DNA of 64,000 bases from JAWLAT01 sp041395325 (GTDB lineage Bacteria; Pseudomonadota; Gammaproteobacteria; Xanthomonadales; SZUA-5), in the NCBI GenBank assembly GCA_041395325.1, contig JAWLAT010000005.1, positions 205,906 through 269,905 on the forward strand. Reading direction: 5' to 3'. Shown here in pieces: positions 36,578 through 45,519 of the stretch (the first letter of the stretch is position 1; each line of letters begins with the position of its first letter). The notes beneath the pieces were generated by a model. The model was not told the DNA's origin. It saw only the letters and a program-made list of their open reading frames with translations, and did not search any database. Made by a program: the position numbers and the translations under genes.

Positions 36578-37738
36578 ATGATCATCGGCAACGATCCAAG
36601 TTGGTGGCTGTTGATGACCAGCGCCTGCCTGCTGGCGTTCACGATTGCGGCGGCCTGGTTCCTGATCTGGAATTTTCGGCGCAGCATGGCCGCCGTCCGC
36701 ACCTACCCGTTCAAGCACTTCGCCCGGCCCATGCATGTGATCGGGAGCCATTTGCTGGTGACCACGGTCCCGATTGCGACGCTGCTGACGGCGTTGGCTT
36801 TCATCCTGACGGTCTGTGTCCGCCAGGCGCCTGCACTTGCGAGCCAGCCCTGGCTCGGCCAGATCGTCCGTTGGATCGCCAGCCAGGATGATCTGCAGCG
36901 CTCGCTGGACAAGGGCATCGCGCTCGGCGATGGCACGCTGGTTGGCGTCAGTCTGGCGCTCGGCGCCAACCCCGGCAACGCCGAAGGCGCGCACAGCTAT
37001 CTGATCCTGGCGCCAAATGAGGACATTCGACAACGATTGCTGGCGCACGGCGCTCCGGTCGACGGCATACCGCCACAGCCACCACCCCTGCGCGAGGCCT
37101 GGCGACGCTCGGACGAAGCACTGTTCAACGCCTTGCTGGCTGCCGGTGCCAATCCCGATCGGGCGATACACGCAGGCGACCATCTGCTGGTGAAAGCCAT
37201 CCTTCGGCAGCGCGACTCGGCCCGTTGGGTGCAGCCCCTGATCGACCATGGCGCTGATCTGAACCAACGCACTGCCAACGGCATCAGCGTGCTGGATGAA
37301 ATCGTTCTCGGAGGGGCCGGTCCCGAATGGCCACAGCGCTTGCGGGCCGCCGGCGCGCGCCACGCACTGCTGCTGGATGGGGGCACGGCACTCCCGGACG
37401 ATCATCCGGTGCTGCTGCATGTGCACCAGTGGCTGGAAGCCAGACGCTCAGCGGATATCGCGGTCCGCTGGGGTGGCCAGCCCAGTGCCCTGGATCAATG
37501 GGAACTGCCCGACGCCCATCGTCAAGGGGCGGGTTACCTTGCCCTGAGCAAACCATTGCGTCGGATGGAGGGCCGCGTCGATGGTGACGAAGCATCGGTC
37601 AGGCTGCACTTCCGCGCGCCGCTGGAGAGCCCCCAAGCCACGTTGGTGAGCCTGCGCCGGGTACGCGCCGAAGCCGCGGGCGACGTGGCAGCGGATGTAT
37701 GGCGGGTTGCTGGCTACTGGCCGGATCGCCGCCCCTGA
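36578..37738 (+). CDS. Membrane-anchored ankyrin-like repeat protein
   Basis: 386 residues. Two hydrophobic segments lie near the N-terminus (WWLLMTSACLLAFTIAAAWF and LLVTTVPIATLLTALAFILT). The soluble part has ankyrin-like units: LVGVSLALGANPGNAEGAHS, ALFNALLAAGANPDRAIHAG, VQPLIDHGADLNQRTANGIS. The C-terminal 130 residues are a separate globular region. The ATG at 36578 has AAGGA about 9 bases upstream and starts MIIGNDPSWW. It sits between the two copies of the duplicated leader. Function not predictable beyond protein binding. Confidence 0.72.
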   Translation: MIIGNDPSWWLLMTSACLLAFTIAAAWFLIWNFRRSMAAVRTYPFKHFARPMHVIGSHLLVTTVPIATLLTALAFILTVCVRQAPALASQPWLGQIVRWIASQDDLQRSLDKGIALGDGTLVGVSLALGANPGNAEGAHSYLILAPNEDIRQRLLAHGAPVDGIPPQPPPLREAWRRSDEALFNALLAAGANPDRAIHAGDHLLVKAILRQRDSARWVQPLIDHGADLNQRTANGISVLDEIVLGGAGPEWPQRLRAAGARHALLLDGGTALPDDHPVLLHVHQWLEARRSADIAVRWGGQPSALDQWELPDAHRQGAGYLALSKPLRRMEGRVDGDEASVRLHFRAPLESPQATLVSLRRVRAEAAGDVAADVWRVAGYWPDRRP

Positions 37739-37920
37739 TTGCGACATTGGGAACGGATTTCCGACGCACGGATCAGCCGCCAAGCGTTGACGGCACACCT
37801 TGGTCGCGGGGTGCCCGAGGCCGATTGGCCGATCTGCCTGGCGCCGCCGGACCCGAGCGACGTCAATGAACCCATTCTCGCTCGAAATACGTGGGGGCTA
37901 GTGTGACCGGGAGAACTGCC

Positions 37921-39727
37921 ATGTTGACGATTCCGCGAGTACTGTTTTGGCCGGCGGTCGTGGCACTAGGCAGCGCTGTGCCCGGTCTGTCGACCGGCCA
38001 GACGCTCGGCTCCGCCTTCACCTACCAGGGCCAGCTGACCGAAGCCGGCCACCGGCCTGTATGACCTGCAAATCTGCCTGTTTGACTCGCCCACCAATCC
38101 GGTGCCCATCGCCTGTGCGCCGGACTTCGCCGAAGTGCCGGTCGAGGATGGGCTGTTCACGCTGGCGCTGGATTTCGGTGCCGCGCCCTTCGTCGGTCAG
38201 CAGCGCTTTGTCGAGCTGCGGGTTCGTCCCGGCGCCAGCGCCGGCGGCTACACGATTCTTGCGCCGCGACAACTGGTTCGCGCCACACCCGAAGCGCTGC
38301 GTGCATCCGCCGCAGCAGCAGCGCCCTGGTCAGGCCTGACCGGCGTGCCGCCCGGCTTCGCCGACGGCATCGACAACAACAGCGGTGGCACGGTCACCAG
38401 CATCGCCGCCGGCACCGGCCTGAGCGGTGGCACCATCACTGGCAGCGGTTCGCTGTCGATTGCCAACGGCGGCGTGGGGTCTGCACAGTTGGCGCCGGGT
38501 GCGGTGGGTTTGACCCAAATTGACACCACGCAGGTACAGGCGCGTATCGGTGGCAGCTGCGGCATTGGCGAGTATGTCCGCACCATCAATCCCGACGGCA
38601 GCATGCTCTGCGATTCGCTGCTGGCCTACCTCGGCATCAATGTCCACACGCCAGTGGATGACCCAGTCAATCTCGTGGGTCGCTCCAGCAGCATCGCCGT
38701 TGGGATCGATGGCCTGCCGGTGATCGCCTATCAGGACCAGAGCGATTCCGCTCTGAAAGTGGCCAAGTGCAGCAGTCCCGCCTGCACCGGCGTGGCGACC
38801 ATCACCACCGTGGATGATCCCGACAACTTCGTTGCTTTCGCACTCGCCATCGCCATTGGCGCCGACCAGCTGCCTGTCATCAGCTACAACGACGGCACGG
38901 CCCACACACTCAAGGTCGCCAAGTGCGTGGACCCCGCCTGCGCCGGGGCGGCCATCATCACCACAGTCGACGATCCGCCCAACAACGTCGGCCAGGGCAA
39001 CGACATCGCCATCGGCACCGACGGTCTGCCGGTGATCAGCTACTACGATGCCACCGCTGGCGCACTGAAGGTGGCCAAGTGCAGCAATCCGGCTTGTACC
39101 GGTGCTGCCACGATCACGACGCTGGATGACCCAATCAACGGCGTCGTGGGCGACTTCAATGCCATCGCCGTCGGCAGCGACAATCTGCCGGTCATCAGCT
39201 ACTACGATGGCGGCGCCGGGGACTTGAAGTTCGCCAAGTGCGCCAATGCCGCTTGCACCAGCACCGCCAACATCAGGACCGTGGACAACTCCTCCAACAC
39301 GGTGGGCCTGTTCTCCTCGATTGCCGTTGACGGCGACAATCTGCCGATCATCAGCTACTACGACATCACCATCCGGGCACTGAAGACGGTCAGATGCGCC
39401 ACGCCATTGTGCGACGGACAGCGCAACATCGTCACCGTTGACCACTCGACCGCGGACGTTGGGGACTACACATCGATCGCTATCGGGAGCGATGGTTTCC
39501 CGGTCATCAGCTACCGCAACGGCAGCGCTGGCGCGCTCAGCGTGGCCAAGTGCGGCAATCCCACTTGCAGCATCCGCACGCCGGTCATTGTCGATGACCC
39601 ACCCAATTCGGTGGGCGTCGACACCTCCATCGCCATCGGTGCCGACGGCCTGCCGGTGATCAGCCATCGCGATACCACGAATGAAGCACTGAGGGTGACC
39701 AAGTGCGGCAACCTGGGCTGTCAATGA
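37921..39727 (+). pseudogene. Exported seven-repeat propeller gene inactivated by an 8-bp deletion
   Basis: ATG 37921 (GGGAG upstream) begins a signal peptide MLTIPRVLFWPAVVALGSAV and FTYQGQLTEAG, then stops at TGA 38062-38064. From about 38050 the same protein continues in another frame. Comparison with the paralogue at 35933 shows 8 bases (AGCCCGCC) missing after 38050, between short CCA repeats; 8 bases gives exactly the observed frame change. The rest encodes a VRPGASAGGYTILAPRQL domain, SGGTITGSGSLSIANGG, and seven repeats of about 49 residues with core AIGTDGLPVISYYDATAGAL and VAKCSNPAC (two Cys each). It has no C-terminal tag. Translation from an internal GTG (38102) would lack a signal peptide. 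Confidence 0.8.
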
Positions 39728-39830
39728 GCACGAATGCCTTCAGTACAGCCGCGCCCCCCGGCCCATCCGCAGTTCGCCAACGCTCGCGCGTCACTGCCAG
39801 GAGATCCCCGCACAGCGAACTTCCGGTGAG

Positions 39831-39876
39831 TTGATCTTTGGACGTTCGTCCTGAATAATTTGGACTCTCGTCCAAA
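39831..39876 (+). promoter_or_regulatory. Promoter with two TetR-type operators
   Basis: TTGATC (39831-39836) and AATAAT (39854-39859), 17 bases apart, form the promoter. Two 18-bp sites of form TTTGGAC-N4-GTCCAAA lie at 39837-39854 (TTTGGAC-GTTC-GTCC, right arm imperfect) and 39859-39876 (perfect), 22 bases apart. One occupies the spacer, the other the start region. The TetR gene of the same operon is the obvious regulator. Confidence 0.75.
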
Positions 39877-39888
39877 CAGGAGATTTCG

Positions 39889-40440
39889 ATGCGCCTGACC
39901 GCCGGTACCGTGGCCCCTGCCTTCGCCACCTCGGATCATCTGGGTCATCCGATCGAACTGAATGGTGCTCGCCAGAACGCGGTACTGCTGTCCTTCTATC
40001 GCTATGCCTCCTGCCCGATCTGCAATCTTCGGATCCACGAGCTCACCCAGGCGCAACCGGTGCTGGCCGAACTCGGACTGGCGCTGATCGCGGTCTTCCA
40101 GTCACCGGCTACGACCATCACGGACTACGTGGGCAAAAAGCCCTTGCCGTTCCCGATCATCGCGGACCCGTCGATGGCGCTCTATCGTGACTACGGGGTG
40201 GAGTCGACCTGGCGGGGCCTGTTCTCATGGAAGGTCCTCACCCGTGCCCTGAAGGCCTTCGCCAGCGGCTATGCACCGGGTCGCATCGACGGGCCGGTGG
40301 ACCGGGTGCCGGCCGATTTCCTGATCGATCACCAGGGCCGGATCGCCATCGCCCACTATGGACGCGACATCGACGATCATCTGCCGCTGGCCACCATCGA
40401 AGCCTGGCTGCGAGCGCAGCCGGCCACTCAGGCAACATGA
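39889..40440 (+). CDS. Peroxiredoxin-like thioredoxin-fold protein (AhpC/TSA)
   Basis: 183 residues. APAFATSDHLGHPIEL opens the AhpC/TSA fold, and LLSFYRYASCPICNLRIHEL has a CPxC motif at the position of the peroxidatic Cys, together with the following helix. Later segments are FPIIADPSMALYRDYGVE and PADFLIDHQGRIAIAHYGRD. CPxC rather than the TxxC peroxiredoxin motif suggests disulfide-linked reductase or peroxidase activity. AGGAG precedes the ATG. The stop overlaps the TetR start (ATGA), so the pair is an operon under the two TTTGGAC operators. Confidence 0.88.
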   Translation: MRLTAGTVAPAFATSDHLGHPIELNGARQNAVLLSFYRYASCPICNLRIHELTQAQPVLAELGLALIAVFQSPATTITDYVGKKPLPFPIIADPSMALYRDYGVESTWRGLFSWKVLTRALKAFASGYAPGRIDGPVDRVPADFLIDHQGRIAIAHYGRDIDDHLPLATIEAWLRAQPATQAT

Positions 40441-41000
40441 GTTCATCCAATCGCGACTGCATCGTGACCTCGGCACTGCGGCTGTTCGCCCGTCGCGGCT
40501 ACACCCGCACGTCGATCGGCGACATCGCCGACGAAGCGGGCATGCTCAAGGGCAACATCGCCTACTACTTCAAGACCAAGCCCGAGATCCTCGCCAGCGT
40601 GATCGACGAGCGCAGGCGCCGGATCATGGCGCGGCTCAATGCCGATGCCGGGGAATCGGCACCAGACGCGATCAAGCGACTGATCGTGCTGGTCGAATCC
40701 TCTGCCGACGAGATGGCCAGGACGGGCTGCCCGGTCGGCAGTCTGGCCGGTGAACTGGGCAAACACGATGAAGCGCTGCGGGCACGCGCGGCGGGCTTGC
40801 TGGTCGACATTCAGACGTGGCTTGAGCAGCAGTTCAGCCGAATACAGACGCCGCCCGCCGCCCAGGCGTCCGCGGAACACCTGCTGACCCTGATGCAGGG
40901 CTCGGCGGTACTGGCGCACGCGCATGGCGACGCCCATATCGTCCGCAAGCAGATGGCCCACGCACGTCAGTGGCTGGACGAGGTCGTGCAGGGCCCATGA
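40437..41000 (+). CDS. TetR-family transcriptional regulator
   Basis: 187 residues from ATG 40437, overlapping the upstream stop by four bases. The HTH is IVTSALRLFARRGYTRTSIGDIADEAGMLKGNIAYYFKTKPEIL-like (helices 1-4, residues about 8-50). The C-terminal ligand domain includes MARTGCPVGSLAGELGKHDEAL, typical of the AefR/YxaF-like branch in which GCP-x-GSLA is conserved. It likely autoregulates the operon through the two palindromes at 39837-39876. The Cys of GCPVGS and the redox partner gene make an oxidant or electrophile signal plausible, but this is inference. Confidence 0.9.
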   Translation: MSSSNRDCIVTSALRLFARRGYTRTSIGDIADEAGMLKGNIAYYFKTKPEILASVIDERRRRIMARLNADAGESAPDAIKRLIVLVESSADEMARTGCPVGSLAGELGKHDEALRARAAGLLVDIQTWLEQQFSRIQTPPAAQASAEHLLTLMQGSAVLAHAHGDAHIVRKQMAHARQWLDEVVQGP

Positions 41001-41264
41001 GCCCCACGTCAGGCCCGCCTCACCTCAACTGTCAGCCCGCCCAACACGCCGCCTGCGCATTGTTCCCCTGACCCACCCTCATCCCGTCGGAGCCCAGCAC
41101 ACGGTCGTGATCTGTCACAGTGCGTGGTGCTGGTGTGTGCGTACTGGGCTGCAGTGTGCCGCGGGGGTTGAACCCGCTCAGCGTCGCCCCTGACGCCATC
41201 CGATCCGGCATTGCCCCGCCGGTGGGGTTGTGCTCGCTGCTCTGACGGGATTACCGGCAAGCTG

Positions 41265-41720
41265 TCAGTCGTTCAGTTCAATCGACCAGTTCGCCTCCTG
41301 AATTCTGGCATCGAGTTCGCGCAAAGCTCTGGCGGCCTCATCGGCCTGCTTCTGGATGGTCGACACGGTGACGGTGCCACGGAAGCGCACCTCGGATCGC
41401 GTCGACACCGAATGGGTGATCGTCGCCGCCTGGGCCAGATCGCGATACATCGCCTGGCGCAGTTTCAGCACATCGCGCTCGGCCAGCGCCTGAGTCAGGC
41501 TGCGACCGGCCACCTCAGCACTGGCGTTGGTCAGATTGATCCGGTGGATCAGCCGCGTCAGCTCAGCAGCCGTGGATTCAAAGGTCTCGATCAGCGCCTG
41601 CGGATCTTCAGCAGGCTGCTCGCCTTCCTGCACCTTGGCGTTGCGCAGCAGGCGGACCTTCAGCTGCTCCAGCCGCTTCTGACAATCAGCGCGCAAGGCC
41701 AATGCTTCGGCCAGTTTCAT
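41265..41720 (-). CDS. DIP1984 family protein
   Basis: 151 residues from ATG 41720 (GGAG 5 bases upstream): MKLAEALALRADCQKRLEQL, then RNAKVQEGEQPAEDP, RLIHRINLTNAS, LTQALAERDVLKLRQAMYRDLA, SRSEVRF-like (TRSEVRFRGTV) and QKQADEAARALRELDARIQEANW. These match the DIP1984/septicolysin-like family, helical coiled-coil proteins of unknown function. Length is normal. Single gene, no clear operon partner. Confidence 0.88.
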   Translation of the reverse strand: MKLAEALALRADCQKRLEQLKVRLLRNAKVQEGEQPAEDPQALIETFESTAAELTRLIHRINLTNASAEVAGRSLTQALAERDVLKLRQAMYRDLAQAATITHSVSTRSEVRFRGTVTVSTIQKQADEAARALRELDARIQEANWSIELND

Positions 41721-41956
41721 GGTGGCTCCGTTGTGGAACATCGCCGTGGCGTTGTCCGCAGTGTGACCGATTGCTCAGGCTTGTCGCCACAGCCTGAGGC
41801 GAACAGAGCGCCCCCCGCAGCAGCGAACCTGACTCAATGTGAACAATCTTCATCAGTCTTTCAGGATTTCCGCATGATTTGACCGCGTCGCATGTCCAGT
41901 CTACGCATGAGCTCATCCCATTGGCGGCGCTGAGCGAGCATGACGAGGAATTCGGC

Positions 41957-44119
41957 ATGAACATGAGCTATCGCCCGAACTTCGCAGTACTAACCGGTAT
42001 CACCCTGATCGTGGTCTGCGCCAACGCGCTGCAGGCCGCACAGATCGACATTCCCGGCCCGCCGGGCAGCGTCAGCTTCGGTGACCAGGTGCATGTGCTG
42101 CCGAACGGCAACATCGTGGTGGTCGACCTGGGTGGGCCGGTCGCCAACGTCGGCGCGGTGCATCTGTATGACCCGCAGGGTACGTTGATTTCCACGCTGA
42201 CCGGGGGTACCACCGATGACCGTGTGGGCTTTCGCATCGAGGTACTGCCCAGCGGCAACTTTCTGGTCCGCAGTCCGGATTGGGACAACACGGCCGCCGG
42301 CGCCATCGATGCCGGTGCCGTCACCTGGGTCAGCGGCAGTGCTGGGCTGTCCGGGGTCGTTTCCCCGGCCAACTCGCTGGTTGGCACCGGCTTCGATGAG
42401 CGGGTCGGCACCAACATCACGGTATTGAGCAACGGCAACTATCTGGTCGCGACACCAGAATGGGACAACGGCGCTGTCACCGATGTCGGCGCGGTCACCT
42501 GGGGCAGCGGCAGCAGCGGGATCAGTGGCCCGATCAGTGCAACCAACTCGCTGATCGGATCCACCAGCGATGACCAGACGGGCGACTCGGTGACCGCGCT
42601 GAGCAACGGCCACTATGTGGTGTGCTCACCCGGCTGGAACAATGGCGCACTGGCCAATGCCGGTGCCGCCACCTGGGCCAATGGCACCAGCGGGATCGTC
42701 GGTCTGGTGACGGCGGCCAACTCGCTGGTGGGCCCCAAGGCCGGGGACCGGGTCTGTGATCAACCGCCCGTTGCACTGAGCAATGGTCACTATGTCGTGC
42801 GAAGTACGGTATGGGACAACAGCTCTGCCAGCAATGCCGGAGCGGTCACCTGGGGCGACGGTCAGACCGGCACCGTGGGCTCGGTCACCACCGGCAACTC
42901 TTTCGTCGGTCGCGGCAACAATGAGCGCACCGGGCTGAGCGTGACGGCGCTGAGCAACGGCAACTACGTGGTCAGCAGCCCCGGCTGGATGAACGGCCCG
43001 ACCGTCAACGCAGGCGCCGTCACGCTGCTGGCCGGCAATGGTCCGGTGTCGACCTTCGCCGGCACGGCCATCTCGCTGGTCGGCAGCAGTCCTGACGACC
43101 AGGTCGGCGCCGGCCCGGGTCGAATCATCGCGCTGAGCAATGGCAACTATGTGGTCGCCTCGAGCAGCTGGGACAACGGTGCCAACGCCGACGTGGGTGC
43201 CGTGACCTGGGGCAGTGGCACCAGCGGCGTCACCGGCGTCATTTCGGCAGCCAACTCGCTGGTCGGAACGACCCCCGATGACCAGATCGGAGAAAGCGTC
43301 ACGGCCCTGACCAACGGCCACTACGTCGCGGCAAGTCCTAGCTGGAGCAACGGCGCATTCACCGATGCCGGTGCCTTCACCTGGGGCAATGGCAACAGCG
43401 GCACCGTGGGACCAGTGTCCGGCGCCAACTCGATGGTCGGCAGCGCCATGAACGATTTTGTCGGCAGCGCGGGGGGCGCGATACCCCTCAGCAACGGCAA
43501 CTATGTCGTGCGCAGTCGGCAATGGGACAACGGTGCCGTTGCCGATGCGGGTGCGGTGACCTGGCGCAACGGGACAGTGCCGACCAGCGGGGCGATTTCG
43601 CCTGCCAATTCGATCGTCGGCAGCAGTGCCGGGGATAATCTCGGTCAATCTGTGTTGGCCCTGCCCAACGGGCATTTCGTGCTCACAGCCCCATCCTGGG
43701 ACAATGGCGCTATCAGCGGCGCTGGCGCCGTCAGCTGGGTCAACGGCGCCACTGGCCGGACGGGTCCCCTCTCGGCCGCCAACTCGCTGGTCGGGACCAC
43801 CGTCAGCGATGCGCTGGGTCAGGGTCTGCGGGCCTACTCCGACGCCAACTACGTCATCAGAAGTCCACTTTGGGACAACGGCAACGTCGTTAACGCCGGC
43901 GCCGTCACACTGGCTTTGGGCACCGAGCCATTGAGCGGCAACATCATGGCCGCCAACAGCGTACTTGGCGGGATTAGCGTCGGTTCGTCCACCTTCTCGA
44001 TTGACTACGACCCGACCCGTCAGCGCGTCGCCGTAGGCCGCCCGGCCGAAAATCTGCTCAGTCTGCTGACGTTGGGGCCGGTGACCGATGAGCTATTTGC
44101 CAACGGCTTCGAGAACTGA
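41957..44119 (+). CDS. Exported WDNG-repeat protein (DUF5650-like) with C-terminal tag
   Basis: 720 residues. ATG 41957 has GAGGAA upstream and begins a signal peptide (FAVLTGITLIVVCANALQAA). About ten full repeats of about 58 residues follow, with core ALSNGNYVVSSPGWDNG, AGAVTWGSGTSGVTG and ISAANSLVGTTPDDQVG, plus partial units at both ends. This is the pattern I know as DUF5650-type beta repeats in secreted proteins. It ends ELFANGFEN, the shared tag. Probably an extracellular propeller or beta-rod; ligand unknown. Confidence 0.78.
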   Translation: MNMSYRPNFAVLTGITLIVVCANALQAAQIDIPGPPGSVSFGDQVHVLPNGNIVVVDLGGPVANVGAVHLYDPQGTLISTLTGGTTDDRVGFRIEVLPSGNFLVRSPDWDNTAAGAIDAGAVTWVSGSAGLSGVVSPANSLVGTGFDERVGTNITVLSNGNYLVATPEWDNGAVTDVGAVTWGSGSSGISGPISATNSLIGSTSDDQTGDSVTALSNGHYVVCSPGWNNGALANAGAATWANGTSGIVGLVTAANSLVGPKAGDRVCDQPPVALSNGHYVVRSTVWDNSSASNAGAVTWGDGQTGTVGSVTTGNSFVGRGNNERTGLSVTALSNGNYVVSSPGWMNGPTVNAGAVTLLAGNGPVSTFAGTAISLVGSSPDDQVGAGPGRIIALSNGNYVVASSSWDNGANADVGAVTWGSGTSGVTGVISAANSLVGTTPDDQIGESVTALTNGHYVAASPSWSNGAFTDAGAFTWGNGNSGTVGPVSGANSMVGSAMNDFVGSAGGAIPLSNGNYVVRSRQWDNGAVADAGAVTWRNGTVPTSGAISPANSIVGSSAGDNLGQSVLALPNGHFVLTAPSWDNGAISGAGAVSWVNGATGRTGPLSAANSLVGTTVSDALGQGLRAYSDANYVIRSPLWDNGNVVNAGAVTLALGTEPLSGNIMAANSVLGGISVGSSTFSIDYDPTRQRVAVGRPAENLLSLLTLGPVTDELFANGFEN

Positions 44120-44226
44120 GGGCTGACGGTGATCGGACGCCATGCGGCGCCTGCCAGGGTTGAACTGCATGGATCCACGGACGGCTGGATCACCACACCA
44201 ATGAGCCTGCTCGATGAACTGGACGG

Positions 44227-44628
44227 ATGCTCGCCATGCCACTGACTTTGTCCATGGGTGCCGTACTGTTCTTTGTCGGATCCTTGAGCTTCATGGTTGT
44301 GCTGTTCGCCAACGGCGGCTGGCAGCGCTCGCGTCAGTTCACGGTGATCGGCCGGTTGTGTGCAGGGAAGTTGGGCTCAGGCCGTCGCTGGCTCACCCTC
44401 TCATCACTCTCGCTGACTGCCGTGGGCGCTACGCTTTGTTTTGCCGGCGTGGTGACGATGGACGCCGAACGCGCCGAGCGATGCGTCGCGCATTGCACCA
44501 GGCAAGGATTTGAGACAGGAAGGATCGGCCCATCACAGGACCGCTCCCCCCAGCAGCGATTTGTCGCTTGCACCTGCGTCAGCGTCGACCGGCCTGCGCT
44601 CGAACTGCGAGCAGATTCTGTCAGGTGA
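44227..44628 (+). CDS. Small membrane protein with Cys-containing tail
   Basis: 133 residues. Two hydrophobic segments are visible (LSMGAVLFFVGSLSFMVVLFA and LTLSSLSLTAVGATLCFAGVV). The C-terminal part has CVAHCTRQGF and VACTCVS, two Cys pairs that could bind metal or form disulfides. ATG 44227 and a second ATG at 44236 are both possible; the ribosome site is weak. No family recognised. Confidence 0.5.
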   Translation: MLAMPLTLSMGAVLFFVGSLSFMVVLFANGGWQRSRQFTVIGRLCAGKLGSGRRWLTLSSLSLTAVGATLCFAGVVTMDAERAERCVAHCTRQGFETGRIGPSQDRSPQQRFVACTCVSVDRPALELRADSVR

Positions 44629-44687
44629 GTTTGGCCAGGAGCGGCTCGCACTGACGGAACTGCGGATAGGGTGCAGCGGCCGTCGAG

Positions 44688-45314
44688 TCAGGCCCGCGCT
44701 GCATCGATCTCCCTGGCGCCGGCAAAGAGCACGACTGCGGTGATCCAGCCAACCGCGAAGCTCAGCGGAATTGCGAGCAGGGCCAGCACAACGCTGGCTA
44801 CCAGAATGCCTGACACCAGCATCAGCCAGCCCAGCGTCGTGGTCAACGACGTGGCACCTTGAATGCCCTTGATCCGGAAACCGAGGACGGCATAGGGAAT
44901 CCCGAACACCGGCAGGCCAAGCACACTGATCCAGAAGTAGATCGGCGATTCCGATGTTTCGTCGATCAGCAAGGGAACGCCGACGATACCCAGAACCACC
45001 GAAACGACCGCGATGAGAAGGAACAGTGGACACAGGTTCGAGATCGAATGGCGGAACTCGATGTAGCGCACGAACAGATACAACGATACGAGCGACAGCA
45101 CCTGGCTGATCAAGTCCAGCGTGACGACAACGGCCACCGGGAAGATCCCGGGAACGAAGGACATCAGGCAGTACGGGATCGTGACGATCAGCAGGGCAAT
45201 ACTGAGCCAGGCGCCAACGCGAGGAACGCGACTGGACATGCCCCCGGAAGGGAGTGGCGACGTGAGAGGCGTCACATCGGATCGGGGCGGAGTGTAGGGG
45301 TCGGTCTGGTTCAC
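44688..45314 (-). CDS. Polytopic membrane protein, function unknown
   Basis: 208 residues from the GTG at 45314, starting MNQTDPYTPPRSDVTPL, a proline-rich cytosolic N-terminus common in small Xanthomonadales membrane proteins. About six hydrophobic helices follow, for example WLSIALLIVTIPYCLMSFV, LFLLIAVVSVVLGIVGVPLL, WLMLVSGILVASVVLALLAI and FAVGWITAVVLFAG. AGAGGA lies about 11 bases upstream of the GTG. The frame runs further upstream without resemblance. Confidence 0.68.
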   Translation of the reverse strand: MNQTDPYTPPRSDVTPLTSPLPSGGMSSRVPRVGAWLSIALLIVTIPYCLMSFVPGIFPVAVVVTLDLISQVLSLVSLYLFVRYIEFRHSISNLCPLFLLIAVVSVVLGIVGVPLLIDETSESPIYFWISVLGLPVFGIPYAVLGFRIKGIQGATSLTTTLGWLMLVSGILVASVVLALLAIPLSFAVGWITAVVLFAGAREIDAARA

Positions 45315-45519
45315 GGCGGCAGCAGTCCTCTGTCCGGATTTCGTTCTGCGGCAACGCCGCGCGACTCGATGAAACGTCCCACGGCCTCGCGCCAGCCCGA
45401 GGCATGATGGCAAGTGACGGAGCAGCATCCGGAGCGTCGTATCGCACAGCGGTGCGAATCAGGCCACCCGCCATGGCTCATCGATCGAGCCCAAGGATCA
45501 AGCGCGCGCCGGCCAGCCC

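Noticed and set aside
38330..39724. Long minus-strand frame opposite the seven-repeat pseudogene
   Set aside because: Repeats mirror the sense repeats; no start site or known domains.
41001..41264. Possible gene between the TetR and DIP1984 genes
   Set aside because: Only short frames without ribosome sites or recognisable sequence on either strand.
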